From contig CM075651.1 of NCBI GenBank assembly GCA_037953625.1, forward strand, positions 133,142,501-133,206,500: a stretch of 64,000 nucleotides of DNA. The letters are read 5' to 3'. The position numbers were made by a program, and so were the translations under genes. Positions within the stretch are counted from its first letter, which is position 1. Every line of letters begins with the position of its first letter. The notes under the pieces are model-generated. The model did not search any database and was not told the DNA's origin. It saw only the letters and a program-made list of their open reading frames with translations. Shown piece by piece: positions 12,640 to 23,860 of the stretch. The DNA comes from Crotalaria pallida (lineage: Eukaryota; Streptophyta; Magnoliopsida; Fabales; Fabaceae).

Positions 12640-13241
12640 GGGTCTGTTCGGCAAAACTAACTTGTAGCTGTGAGCTTGCAACTTGTAGCTGTTAAGCTAG
12701 CTAGAAGCTATGAGCTTTTAGTTGTTTAGTTGACTATTTAAAATAGTGTTGTTCGGCAAAACTAGTTTTTGAAGTAAGTAAAAGTTATTAAATGACCATA
12801 AAGGACATGCAACATTTTATTATTTTATATTTTTCAATTTTTTTTCTTTATGTATTAAATAGATAGTTACTTAATTAATTAATTAATAAAATATAAAAAT
12901 TATTAAATTATAATTAATTAAATTCATTTTTTCTTAATTTATTAATTATGTAGTTAATTAATTAATTAATTAATTATAACAAAATTATTAAATTAATAAT
13001 TAATTAAAGGGTAGTAAAATAATTTTAAATTTTGTTTGAGAGTATAATTGGTATATGAATTATTGAAAGCTAGTTTAGTTTCTAAAAAGCTACTTCAAGT
13101 AGCTTTCTAAAAGTTAGCTTTCAAAAGCTACAAGCTCTTTTTTAAAAGCTATAAGCTCCTACTAATTTGTATTCACCAAACGGGGCTAGTAGCTTATTGA
13201 CTGAATCTAAAAGCTCCTAACTTGTATTGCCGAACACAGCC
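12640..13241. mobile_element. hAT-like non-autonomous element (about 600 bp)
   Basis: Inverted ends: left GGGTCTGTTCGGCAAAACTA, right (reverse complement) GGCTGTGTTCGGCAATACAA. Both are followed by AGCT-rich subterminal text (TAGCTGTGAGCTT, AAAGCTACAAGCT, AAGCTCCTA). Ends of the GGGTCTGTTCGG type are known for dicot hAT MITEs. A fragment of the same family is at about 52815-52890. The middle is AT-rich (TTAATTAATTAA). Confidence 0.65.
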
Positions 13242-13412
13242 AAAATCAAATGAAGTATGTGTGACAAAGTGATACACTTTCCGTTTTTTTATATCCATTA
13301 TATTAAAAAATAATTTTTTAAGAAATTTTTATTTTCAATAAATTTATTATGTTTTTTTTAACATATTTTTTTTATAATCATAATTTTTTTCTAATACTGA
13401 CGTAAATATATA

Positions 13413-13854
13413 CTCCCTTTATTTTATATGTTGTTCATATAACTTTGTTTTTTTCATATGTATTGTTCATTTACAAAACTGAATACATAATTAATGTTAT
13501 TTTTCCCAACGTATCTCTATTTATCACACCATCTTTTCCGCTTCCAAAATATTTCTTTCGTCACTGATGAACTAATGATTATATAAGGGCATTATAGTCG
13601 AAATACCCCATATTCTTACATTATTTAATCATTTCTTAAAACTCGTGCACAATCTTAAAATACACTATTTATGAAACGGTGTGAGTACTCTATTAAATAA
13701 GAAAATAACATGAAAAATAACATTTCTTAGGTATTTAATTTTATTAGGTAATGTGTCCATTAATTAATGTATAGTGGTTTAGATATGATAGAAATAATAA
13801 AAGTATAATTAATGAGGAGTAAAATAAATAATTGAATAAAGGGTTAAAATTGTA

Positions 13855-13894
<40 letters not shown>

Positions 13895-13967
13895 GCATTG
13901 AAATTGTAAAAGAACAAAAGTTATGAAATAAAAAACATAAAAGACCAAAAGATTTGTAATGAGGGAG
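13413..13967. mobile_element. MITE carrying a TA microsatellite (about 555 bp)
   Basis: Starts CTCCCTTTATTTTATATGTTG and ends CATAAAAGACCAAAAGATTTG...GAGGGAG, with TA on both sides. The interior contains a (TA)n run at about 13857-13890. The flanking motif GTATAGTGGTTTAGATATGA relates it to the element at 52091-52426. Confidence 0.55.
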
Positions 13968-14001
13968 TAATTTATAAGTCTTGTGCTATGCATCTCCGAC
14001 T

Positions 14002-14006
14002 GGGTG
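14002..14006. repeat. Target-site duplication, left copy (GGGTG)
   Basis: The five bases GGGTG directly precede the 5' LTR, and the same five bases follow the 3' LTR at 20808-20812. A perfect 5-bp duplication is what LTR-retrotransposon integrase makes. Confidence 0.85.
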
Positions 14007-14645
14007 TGTAGGGTTAATCGATCTGGACCTCATCAGACCAATCTGAGTCGGTCCTCTTAGGACAAACGTCCCAACGGTTCGAAGGTTTATCGCCTATTAC
14101 TCAGACTAGCTATAACAGACATGGTCGCCAACCGACCGTAAAACTGGGTCGACCTCGAACAAGTCCCTGGTAGGCCAGTGAAACAGGGCTGCTTGGTACT
14201 CGATCCTGTGCTCGAATCCAAAACCACCCCCTCATCTTGCACACGGCTTAGACATGAAAGCGAAACATGTTGAGTTGTCCAGGCTCTGGTACACAATGTT
14301 GCGCTGTCTATACTCTAGAAAGCCACAGATATTTACTAGATATTTACAGAGTCTGACGTCGGCATGGTAACCGTAACGGGCCTCAATACAGGCCCACTCT
14401 CGCACACCCCTATAAAAGGCATAATCATGCCCTGGGGTCAGGTAGGTTATTCTCATCCCTATGTTGACACTCTGCACACACTTCGTTGACAGAGGGAGAA
14501 ATTGGGTATTCCAACTAAATATTCAGAAACATTCCATAGTCGTCGCACATAAAACCCTGATCTCACTTAGACCTCAGGAACACCAGTCATTGGTCTTGAG
14601 GTCCCCTAGGTCAGGGACATTTTCTTATTTTTCTGATCCACTACA
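14007..14645 (+). repeat. 5' LTR (639 bp)
   Basis: Runs from TGTAGGGTTAA to CTGATCCACTACA, so it has the canonical TG...CA ends. A TATA box (TATAAAAG, 14411-14418) lies in the latter half and probably drives element transcription. The 3' LTR is exactly the same length. Confidence 0.92.
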
Positions 14646-14646
14646 T

Positions 14647-14664
14647 TGGCGCCGTCTGTGGGGA
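14647..14664 (+). other. Primer-binding site candidate (tRNA-Asp-like)
   Basis: TGGCGCCGT, one base inside the 5' LTR, is complementary to the 3' end of plant tRNA-Asp (...ACGGCGCCA). The match weakens after nine bases. This is the common PBS type of Tat/Athila elements. Confidence 0.55.
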
Positions 14665-14697
14665 CGATAAACTTCGATTCCCATCCACCGTCAAAAG

Positions 14698-15723
14698 ATG
14701 ACAAAACACGATCACAACGTCAGCAACGCTCACGTCCAGCGTTCTTCCAAACAACATCAGGACCCAGGTGTGCCTGGAGTCTTCACGATCGTTGGTGGTC
14801 TCGCGAGTGGAGGCGAGAAACGCGCTGGACGTAGGCAGTACATTGGCGAGATCCACAGCCAAAATCCCTCAAAGAGGGTTAAGCGAGAGGCCGTCACCCC
14901 GCTTAACTTCGACGATAGTGATTACGGTAGCATCCTGAGAGAACATGATGACCCCATGGTCATCACTGCTGCGGTAGGTAACTACACAGTTCGACGAATG
15001 CTGGTGGACCAAGGCAGCTTAGCGGATGTGATATTCAAACCTCTGTTGAAGTCTCTAGGTTTGATAAGGTCAGATCTATCCCCGGTGTGGGGGCCTCTGG
15101 TAGGGTTTGAAGGGGACACAATTGTTCCCTTGGGTCGAATATGTTTGCCTGTAAGTATGGGAATAGGATCATCTGCTCGAACACAGATGGTCAACTTCCT
15201 CATGGTCGATTGCCCCTCATCATACAACGGTATCCTGGGCAGACCATGCATACATGCTTTCTGAGCAGTAGTATCTACCATACACCTAGCCATGAAATTT
15301 GCTGGAGACGATGGACAGGTAGTCACGATTCGAGCAGACCAGACAGAGGCTCGAAAGTGCTACAACTCAAGTTTAGGGAAGAGGAAGGCAAAAGAGCCTT
15401 TGCAACTTGAGAAGCCCCAACTTGGTAATGGCGGAGTCAACCTTGCCGACCTAGATGTTCGCAACGAAGAAGACGAAACTCAACCCTCTCCTGAAGGAGA
15501 ATGGGAGTATGTGCTGCTGGATGATAACCCAGAACATTGGATCAAAATCGGCGCGGGACTTCCTCAACCCATCAAGGAGGAGCTGGCAAGCCTCCTCCGT
15601 ACCAATAAAGAATTGTTCACATGGACGTCAGAGGACATGCCAGGGATAGATCCGAACTTCATTTGTCACCGGTTAACGTGTACCCAGACGCGAAACCAGT
15701 GGCCCAAAAAAAGAGAAAAGTAG
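14698..15723 (+). pseudogene. Gag-tail/protease remnant of the gypsy element
   Basis: The frame opens 52 bp after the LTR with no room for a normal gag. After a short leader it enters text typical of the gag-protease junction (FTIVGGLASGGEKR). It continues into a retropepsin-like domain with the active-site triplet as LVDQGSLAD (Asp-Gln-Gly instead of Asp-Thr/Ser-Gly) and ILGRPCIHAF. A TGA follows directly at about 15262. The same frame resumes to 15723 with the protease-RT linker (LFTWTSEDMPGIDP). So gag is deleted down to its last residues and protease is interrupted. Confidence 0.8.
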
Positions 15724-17532
15724 GTGGCGAGAAAGTTGCCGCCATTTAAGAAAAAGTGGCCAAACTCGAGGAGGCAGGTTTCATCTGAGAAATCAATTAC
15801 ACTGATTGGCTAGCTAACACAGTACTACTCAAGAAGTCGAACAGGAAGTGGCGAATGTGTGTAGACTATACCGATCTCAACAAGGTATGTCCCAAAGACC
15901 AATACCCACTTCACCTCATCAACAAGTTAGTTGATAACTCGACCGGATACCAACTCCTGTCGCTACTCGACGCGTATTCAGGCTACAACCAGATCCTGAT
16001 GTACCCCCCGGACCAAGAAAAAATCGCCTTTATCACAGAAAAGGCCACTTACTGCTACAATGTCATGCCCTTTGGCCTCAAAAATGCAGGCGCAACCTAC
16101 CAAAGGATGATGAACAAAGTGTTCGACGGGCTCATCGGTGACAAGATGGCAGTCTATGTGGATGACGATCACAAAATTGAAGAAAAAATAAAATCATCCA
16201 CAGGACTTGGCCACCATCTTGGATCGGGCCAAGGAGCACAATATGCGTCTCAACCCCGAGAAATGCACTTTTGGGGTACCGACGGGCTCATTCCTCGGAT
16301 TCATGCTCACTGAAACGGGAATTGAAGCGAACCCGGAGAAGTGTCAAGTAATCCTGGACATGAAAGGCCTCGTCGATGTAAAGCAAGTGCAATAGCTCAC
16401 CGGAAGGGTGGCTGCACTATCGAGGTTCCTATCTCAATCGGCCAGGAAAGCCCTCCCTTGGTATCAACTCCTTAGGAAGAACAAGGAGTTTCGGTGGGAT
16501 AAACGATGTGAAACAGCCTTCGTCGAACTTAAGGAATATCTATCAGCACCCTCAATACTGACGAGCCCGGAAGAATGGGAGATCCTTTACCTATATCTCT
16601 CAGTGGGTGACCACGCCGTAAGCTCGATATTGGTAACAAAATTGGGGAAAATGGAGTCACTCATTTACTTTGTCAGTAAAGCGCTCCAAGACCCTGAAAT
16701 CAGATACTCCAAGTTAGAGAAGGTGGCTTTCTGCCTAATAATCACAGCAAGGAGGGTGAGACAATACTTCCAAAGCCACAAGATCGTGGTAAGAACTGAC
16801 CAGCCAATAAGACAAGTGTTGCAAAAGACCGACCAAGCGGGAAGAATGGTCTCTTGGTCGATTGAGCTATCCGAGCTAGACCTAGCGAACGAACCTCGGA
16901 AGGCGATAAAATCGCAGGTCTTAGCAGACTTCGTCGCCAAGTTTACCGAACCTTCTACAGGATCGAACTACCAAAGTTGGACCCTGTATGTTGACGGGTC
17001 CAACAATTTGAAAGGTGCAGGAGCTGGGGTTATTCTAGAAAACGAGGAAGGAGTCAGCTTAGAGCATTCACTCAAGTTCGAGTTTCCCACATCCAATAAC
17101 CAAGCTGAGTATGAAGTTGTTCTCGTAGGGATGAGGCTCGCCAAGGAAATGGGAGCCACCACAATACAGATTTTTTCAGATTCACAATTGGTGGTCTCTC
17201 AGGGCAAGGGAGAGTACCAAGCTATGGAACCTATCCTTCAGAAATACCTGGACAGGGTTAGGTTCCTAGCTGTCGAGTTTTCACACTTGGAGATCACTCA
17301 TATCCCTCGAGAATCCAACAGCCGAGCAGACATACTCTCCAAGCTCGCTAGCACCAAAGGATCAGGCCATAACAATTCATTGATACAGGAAAGCCAGCGT
17401 TGTCCTAGCTGTTTCCTTGTCAGCGAACTGGATGACCCCCATCACGGCCTACCTCCAGCAGGGGACTGTTCCCCAAGATCCCCTAGAAGCCAAAAAAGTC
17501 ATAAAGCAAGCGGCCGAATACACCGTGCTTGA
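15724..17532 (+). pseudogene. Reverse transcriptase and two RNase H domains of the gypsy element
   Basis: RT motifs are readable: WRMCVDYTDLNKVCPKD, LLDAYSGYNQI, FGLKNAGATYQRMM and the catalytic YVDD (about 16158). In-frame stops lie near 15721, 15750 and 15790, a frameshift follows YVDD, and another stop sits near 16393. The frame 16408-17532 is open and carries the Ty3-type RNase H (ALQDPEIRYSKLEK) and then a second, archaeal-type RNase H. In the second domain the four acidic residues are present: YVDGS, NNQAEYE, SDSQL and SRADILS. This dual arrangement is the lineage mark. Confidence 0.85.
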
Positions 17533-18590
17533 CGGGGTGTTATACCGAAGAGGAATTGATAGTCCAATGCTTCGATGTCTTGATCCAGCTCAAGCCGAAG
17601 AAGTGTTAGTGGAAGTCCATGGGGGAGTAGGGAGTCACCATGTGGGAGGAATCGTTGGCCAGAAAAGTGATCCGAGCAGGGTACTACTGGCCGACCATGC
17701 AGAAGCATGCGATTGACCACGTCAAAAAGTGTGAACGTTGTCAGTTCCACAGTGACGTCTATCAAAAACACCAAATCGGCAAATTCCTTACTACCCCTGG
17801 ACAATTCAAGTTCGTAGTGGTGACAATAGACTACTTCACCAAGTGGGTAGAGGCATAACCTCTCATCACTATCTCCTCCGCTAAGATTCAAAAGTTTTTC
17901 AAGACGAACATCATATCCAGATTTCGTGTTCCTCATTCGCTGGTAACTGACAATGGGACGCAGTTCACTTCGGGATCTTTCAAGGAGATGATGACTGACT
18001 ACAAGATCAAGCACCATTTCTCTTCGGTGGAACACCCTCAAACCAATGATCAGGTAGAAGCCGTCATCAGGTCGATTACTCGGGGAATAAAAAAAAGGCT
18101 AGAGGGTCAAAGGGCAGGTGGGTGGAAAACTTCCCTGAGGTATTATGGTCGTACAGAATGACCATGCAAACCTCCACAGGGGAAACCCCATTTCGGTTGA
18201 CATACGGATGCGATGTTATCATCCCAATCGAGAGACAAATACCGACCTTCAAGATGAGTAACACCCAGGAGTCCAACAACATGCTCCCCAAGGAAAACCT
18301 CATCCTGAGTCATGAGGTCCGAGAATTTGCCACCGAACAAGAAAGAAAATCCAAGTCAAGGCAAGCAAGAGAGTATAACAAGTCGGTAAACCCACGATCC
18401 TTTGAAGGTCCTAAGAAGAGCCGACATCGGGCTGAAAAATGCTAAAGATGGAAAACTTTCCCGTAATTGGGAAGGACTTTATCGAATCTCTTCGAAGATC
18501 GTCTCGGGCAGTTATCGGCTTGAAATGCTCTCGGGTGCTGCCATCAATAATACTTGGAATGCTACAAAACTCAAAGCATACTACAGCTAA
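17420..18590 (+). pseudogene. Integrase of the gypsy element, broken
   Basis: The HHCC zinc finger is split by a frameshift near 17650 (EVHGGVGSHH in one frame, KKCERCQFH in another). The catalytic core has its first Asp in VVTIDYFTKWVEA, its second in LVTDNGTQFTS, and the Glu in NDQVEAVIRS. A stop after KWVEA (about 17858) and a frameshift near 18120 disrupt it. The C-terminal part (GETPFRLTYGCDVIIP ... WNATKLKAYYS) ends at 18590. Confidence 0.82.
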
Positions 18591-19100
18591 GAATTTCTTC
18601 AGTTCTTACTAGGTAAACATGAAAACCATTGTATTTTCCATACATGTGTGATCATAAATAAAAACCTTTACTTAAATTTTGTTGTCTACGTACTAGTCTT
18701 CCTTACGTTTGGCTCGCCACCAAACATAACGGAAGAAATTTATAGTCAAGGCTCTAATGTAGCTTACGAGCTTATAACATTACTAAGTACAAAAGATACC
18801 CGAACACTACACCGATCAATACCCACGATTGGAGCGGCCTACTCGCGGTCCGAGAAACCAACCATGGTTAACGGTCTGAGTTTCGAGTTCTTAAGCAACA
18901 TAAATTTAAATAGTAAAGAAACACAGTAAAATCGAAAATACTCCATTTCATTGATATGCGTGGGCCAAAAAACGACTTACAAAACAGGATCTCGGAACGG
19001 ACCTTAAGAAAAATACAAACTTCAAGCACGCTTAACTGCGGAAATCTCGGGTAAACTATCAGAAAAAAAAACATGGCAAACTAATGGAAAGTGTCTATAA

Positions 19101-19213
19101 GGCTCGTGGAGAGCATTCACAAGTCCAGCGCTTGTGGAGAGCATTCACAAGTCCAAGGCTCGTGGAGAGCATACACAAGTCCAAAGCTCGTGGAGAGCAT
19201 TCATAAGTCCAGC
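19101..19213. repeat. Tandem repeat, about 28-29 bp x 4, in the gypsy 3' region
   Basis: Four units of the form GGCTCGTGGAGAGCATTCAC + AAGTCCA lie in the non-coding stretch between integrase and the 3' LTR. The rest of 18591-20155 shows no conserved domain; antisense frames in it are short and look fortuitous. Confidence 0.8.
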
Positions 19214-20155
19214 CCTCGTTTGGTAGGCCAGCGGAAAGTATCCACAAGATCGACCAACAAAAGTTAGGCTCCAGCAAGACAGATTCTCCTCTTCACCCCC
19301 CCTTTAGCCTGGAGACATTTTTCTTCATCCTCTCAAGACGAGCATCCACTACCTTGGCATCTTCTTCATCCTTCTTTTGAGCATCAACCAGACTCTCCTT
19401 TGTCAATTCTTTAACTGCATCCTCTTCATCTAACCCTCTTGTGCTGATTTCTTCAGAGGCCATGACAAAGCAACACCTCCTACAAAGCAAAATGGATTAA
19501 CAAGCAGATAGCAAAAAGCTATGTGATTACTTCCCCAAAAACATGGGGGGAGGGGAAGACTTTTCATCAAGAAAAAAGCCAGGAAACTAGGGAAGCCAAG
19601 GGAAAGAAGAAAAAGAAAGAAGAAAAAATAAAAAAGAGCAAAAAGTACAAAAGCTGGTTCCCCAAATGTCCTTCTTGGTTCAAAAATGGAGAACATTCTT
19701 GTTCTTCAAACCCAGAAAACAGTCCTCCCCCAAGGAAGTAGAAAAAAGAAGAAACATAAGGGAAGAGACAAACCAGAAAGAAGAATCCAACACAAACAAC
19801 GATGCCAAAAATTGATGCCTCAAGAAGAAAGCGCTGGATGAAAACTTCTTAAGAAAGATGCTGATGCGGGGAACGGCGAGAGGGAGGCAAATTTAAAGGT
19901 CTTCCCCCCTATGATCCCTCACTAACGGTGGCCATGTGGCACGCAAAACCATAGGGGTTGGCAGGCAGAGTCTCGAGTCTCGAAAAGGCGCTCATTGTTA
20001 CATTTCCCCCTTTTCAAAGCATAGCCTTGACGCGTGTCAACCTGGGGAAACCCTAACGACACCTTAGGCAACTGAAAGGACAGGAGACAAGACTAGAGGC
20101 ACGAGATCGAATCCTCGACAACTCAAGCTCGACACAGGCTTTTCAAGCCTCCGCC

Positions 20156-20168
20156 AGCTTGGGGGGCT
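20156..20168 (+). other. Polypurine tract of the gypsy element
   Basis: AGCTTGGGGGGCT immediately precedes the 3' LTR, the expected place for plus-strand priming. Confidence 0.6.
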
Positions 20169-20807
20169 TGTAGGGTTAACTGATCTGGACCTCATGAGAC
20201 AAATCTGAGTTGTTCCTTTTAGGACAAACTTCCCAACGGTTCAAAGGTTTATCGCCTATTACTCGGACTAGCTATAATAGAGATGGTCGCCAACAGATCG
20301 TAAAACTGGGTCGACCTCGAACAAGTCCCCGGTAGGCCAGTGAGACAGGGCTGCTCGGTACTCGATCCTGTGCTCGAATCCGAAACCACCCCCTCGTCTT
20401 GCACACGACTTAGACATGAGAGCGGTACATGCTGAGCTGTCCAGGCTCTAGTACACAATGTTGCGCTGTCTATGCTCTAGAAAGCCAAAGATATTTACCA
20501 GATATTTACAGAATCTGACGTCAACATGGTAACCCTAACGGGCATCAATACAGGCCCACTCCCGCACACCCCTATAAAAGACATAATCATGCCCTGGGGT
20601 CAGGTAGGTTATTCTCATCCATATGTTGACACTCTGCACACACTTCGTTGACAGAGGGAGGACCCGGGTATTCTAACTGAATAATCAGAAACATTCCATA
20701 ACTGTCACACATAAACCCCTGATCTCACTCAGATCTCAGGACCACTAGTCATTAGTCTTGAGGTCCCCTAGGTCAGGGGCATTTTCCTATTTTTCTGATC
20801 CACTACA
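20169..20807 (+). repeat. 3' LTR (639 bp)
   Basis: Same TG...CA ends, length and order as the 5' LTR; TATAAAAG at 20573-20580. It is followed by GGGTG, the right copy of the target-site duplication (20808-20812). Confidence 0.92.
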
Positions 20808-20812
20808 GGGTG

Positions 20813-21538
20813 CTTAACACCCAGTTGTTGTGGAGAATCGTACCGGAAGAACGGAGGGAGTGTTGGACGATATCCAGGTGGCTTCTCTTGCCAAGATTTT
20901 TTCCTTGGCTAAGCTCCATTCGTGGAGGAGTTTGGGGGCCTACATCCATACGAAAATGAAATTAAATCATATACAAATGTAATTTTTCTTCATCTTTATT
21001 TTTTTAATATATTTTAAAACACTTAACCATTTTATTTAATACTTTTTTTAAATAAAAAAAACTTAAACCATATACCTCCTAAAAAATATACATGTAACTT
21101 ATAAAGAAGACTTGAAAATTAACTTAAAAATATGATCGAAAGAAATATTTAAAAAGTGTTTTAATATTTAATTATATTTTTATTTATTATTCTATTATTT
21201 TATTTTTAATGTCTAAAAATACTTTTTAAAAAATATAAGTGAGAAGTTTTCTACCACAATAACGACTTCTCGACGTTGATAGATATCTTTTGTCAAGTTG
21301 AGGAGTCGATTAGGTACAAACCGAATTCTCAACGTGTCCCTTTGTTTTATATTTTATTAAATATTTTTTATAAATTTTTTTAAATTAAAATATCAAAATA
21401 CAAACCCTAAAAAATACAATAAACATATAAATTAGATTTGAAAATTAACTTAAAAATAATACTATATGATAGGTTGTTGGGTCCATTCAAAAATCATATT
21501 TGGATTTTAAGGGTTGGAACAAATTTATAATATAATTA
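20813..21538. other. Spacer without a recognisable gene
   Basis: The GGAGTTTGGGGGCCTACA segment to about 20945 reads like the continuation of whatever the gypsy element inserted into. The remainder is AT-rich. A GAGAAGTTTTCTACCACAATA stretch near 21240-21345 carries AACGTGTC/GACGTTGA motifs, but no domain or terminal repeat was recognised. Confidence 0.4.
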
Positions 21539-21797
21539 TTCCCTCGGTTCTTATTTATTTGTCTTATATCAAACAAAACTCACCTTTTAAGAAATGTAAT
21601 CATTACTTAGTTTCAAAGACATTTATTATGTTTTTTCTCACTATACAATTTCTCTCTTTATAATCATTAATTTTTCTTCACTATTTACGTAAATCAAGAC
21701 ATATTGAATAGAGATAAATATGAAAAGTAACATTTATTACACTTTTGAAATTATCAAGAGACTAGATCAAAAAAATTCTTCAAAAACGGACGAATAA
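21539..21797. mobile_element. MITE of the 'TTATTTATCTGTC' family, 3' truncated
   Basis: Starts TTCCCTCGGTTCTTATTTATTTGTC and shares the interior (CAAACAAAACTCACCTTTTAAG, CATTTATTACAC) with copies at 35599, 37354, 45532 and 45837. The final GGAGGGAG end is missing. Confidence 0.6.
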
Positions 21798-22006
21798 TAT
21801 ATAGTGTTCCTATCTTTCATATGTATATTTTATTTTTCCCAATACACACTTATTTATTACACTCTTTTTCTCACTTTCAATATCTTTTTCTGTCAAGAAA
21901 TCCTAATTTTTTTTTCTATCCCCTCCTCCTTCTTGTGCTCCTACTTGTTTTCATCTGCTGTTTCTCGGTAGGGGGAGGGAGATCTGTCTCTCCCCTTCCT
22001 TTGTGA

Positions 22007-22953
22007 CTAATACAAATTCTTGAAGGATCCAAGCTCTGACAAATCTGGCTTATTGGCAAGAAGTGAGTCGATTAAAACTTTGCAATCAGATTCAACAATC
22101 ACTTTGTTCCACCCATTAAGTATATACTCACTGTAAACCGAACAACGGAGCTTTTGCCTCTTGGATAATTGGGGACCCCAAAAACATTTCTTTTGACCCA
22201 CCACAGAGAAGCATCAAGCCTTGATTATCCCTTATTATGAAACCCGAACTGCATCTCTTTGAGACAGAATCACACGTTGCATTCGTGTTGATCTTGACAA
22301 AACCAGATTGAGGAAGTGACCGACCGGCAAGTTTGGGTTGACTTGGACAGCTAGCTTCCTTTGTCTTCTTATTAATCTTCCACCAAGATGACCAAAAGGC
22401 CGCTGCAGCAGCAACAATTTCAGAGCTTTGCTGCTCATGCTTATGGAAAACAAGCATGTTTCTGGCCAACCACAAAAACCAACATACCACAATAATCCAT
22501 TCGATCTTCGAAGAAGAACAGACAAAAATTATGTAACCAAACCAATCCGACACACTGTGATAATGGGCCTTTAGAACCATTGATTCCAAGTCCATCTTCC
22601 TCCACACTTCCCTAGCTGCTGAACAATGAAAGAGGGTATTCGATTCCATCTCAACCGCATCAGGACAAACATGGCAGCAAGGATCTAAAGGAATCTTCTT
22701 ACGAAGAAGATTCGTTTTCATTGGAAGGATCCCCTTTAAAACCCACCACCAAAACAGTTTGAATTTCTCAAGAATCTGCAAACCCCAAAGCGCCTTCCAG
22801 AGAGAAGAGGTATTGTCCTTCAAAGATGAAGATCCACCTGAACCACTATCCTCCCTCCAAGACATCTCTACTTTGCACGCACTCCTCACAGAGAACACAC
22901 CATTACTGCAAAAATGCCAAAGAATAAAATCTTCTTCTTCCCTGTCTATTAGC
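22007..22953 (-). pseudogene. LINE ORF2 3' part: RT zinc-binding and RNase H-like domains
   Basis: The frame runs EEDFILWHFCSNGVFSVRSA, then the zf-RVT pattern (CCHVCPDAVEMESNTLFHC, with C-x2-C ... H-x-C spacing) and WFLWLARNMLVF, then an RNase H-like domain (GFVKINTNATCD, GFIIRDNQG, and after a frameshift VIVESDCKVLIDSL). One frameshift and no proper terminus, so inactive. Confidence 0.8.
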
Positions 22954-23610
22954 GAAACTGAAAGTGCTTATCAAAGCTGTTGCCGAATCTATTCCTTCTT
23001 ATGCTATGAATGTCTTCAAATTACCTATTGGCCTGTGCAACCAACTTTCAGGTATGTTTAATAAGTTTTGGTGGGGCTCTGCAATTGAGGAACAGAAAAT
23101 TCACTGGTTGAGTTGGAAGAGGATGTGTGTGAGTAAAGGAAAGGGTGTTCTTGGCTTCAGGGACCTGGAGGTTTTTAACCTTGCAATGTTAGCTAAACAA
23201 TGTTGGAACATTCTGCCAAACCCTCAATCCTTGGTATGTAGAGTTTTCAAAGCAAAGTACTTCCCTAACACTGATTTTCTTAATGCAAGGGTTGGCTTTA
23301 ATCCTAGCTATACTTGGCGAAGTATCTTGGATGGAAGGCAAGCTCTCTACAAAGGGATCAGATGGAGAGTGGGCGATGGAAGGAATATCTCGGTTTGGAA
23401 GTCTCCCTGGTTGCCTCGTTAGTGGAGTTCCAAACCAATAACCAGTATGGGAACAGAAATCTGAACATTATGGTGGCAGATCTAGTAAATACTGATGGCA
23501 TAAGTTGGAATGTTGGTTTAATAAAGGAGTTATTTCTACCAGTGGATTGGGTTATGGTTAATTTATTAACGTTGAAGGAACTGCTTTTGATGCTCTTTAT
23601 TTATGGATAA
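22954..23610 (+). pseudogene. LINE ORF2 middle part, inverted segment
   Basis: Plus-strand frame VLIKAVAESIPSYAMNVFKL, FNKFWWG, IHWLSWKRMCVSKGKGVLGF, WRVGDGRNISVWKSPWLP: the region after the RT palm in plant L1 ORF2. A stop follows at 23420 and the text stays recognisable (VADLVNTDGISWNVGLIKEL) to about 23610. Confidence 0.8.
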
Positions 23611-23717
23611 TTTGTTTCACAATCAAAAAATAAATTTAATTATTGTTTATGTGATTTTTTTAATTTTATTTTTATATTCATTCATATTTTTTTATTTTAT
23701 GAAAATTAGGACACAAA

Positions 23718-23860
23718 CCCGATTACCCAACCCAACCCTTGGGTCGGTTTTTACAGTTAAATAGAACACAACCCAACCCAACTCAATCCAATTTACTTTG
23801 GTTGGGTTGGGTGCTAAATCTCCTCAAAACTCAACTCAACCCGACCCATTACACCCCTAC
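23718..23860. repeat. AACCC-rich subterminal-type repeat
   Basis: Repeated CCCAACCCAACC and its inverse GGTTGGGTTGGG within 140 bp. The motif is not in register like telomeric DNA, and CCCTAAA units are absent. It resembles the short motif clusters near the ends of some hAT-like elements, as at 46.5 kb and 37 kb here. Confidence 0.45.

Larger units (their letters stand above)
14007..20807 (+). mobile_element. Ty3/gypsy LTR retrotransposon, Tat-type (dual RNase H), defective
   Basis: Complete insertion of 6801 bp: two 639-bp LTRs, a PBS-like site just inside the 5' LTR, protease, RT, RNase H, a second (archaeal-type) RNase H and integrase in Ty3 order on the plus strand, then a 1.6-kb non-coding 3' region and a polypurine tract. 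The extra RNase H after the Ty3-type one marks the Tat lineage. It cannot be autonomous: the gag core is absent and the pol frame has stops and frameshifts. By eye the first 290 or so bases of the LTRs differ at about 27 sites, pointing to an old insertion. The GC-richer coding region contrasts with the AT-rich surroundings. Confidence 0.93.
21907..23610 (-). mobile_element. 5'-inverted (twin-primed) L1-type LINE fragment
   Basis: Read on the minus strand, this is an antisense block (23610-22954) followed by a sense block (22953 to about 21907) ending in a nine-base A run (plus-strand T run 21907-21915). The antisense block is the part of ORF2 just after the RT core, ending where the sense block takes up (zinc-binding RT tail plus RNase H). 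That order, 5' segment inverted and contiguous with the 3' segment, is the outcome of twin priming in L1 retrotransposition. A target duplication was not found. Confidence 0.75.

Noticed and set aside
17499..18041. 180-codon minus-strand frame in the gypsy integrase region
   Set aside because: Antisense of integrase; the sense strand shows the DDE residues.
19293..19696. Minus-strand frames in the gypsy 3' region, one rich in Phe/Leu
   Set aside because: Low-complexity complement of an AAGAAAAAGAAAG-rich stretch and no family resemblance; not taken as an envelope-like gene.
23718..23860. Telomere-like AACCC/GGGTT repeats
   Set aside because: The unit is CCCAACC with irregular spacing and both orientations; no CCCTAAA units are present.
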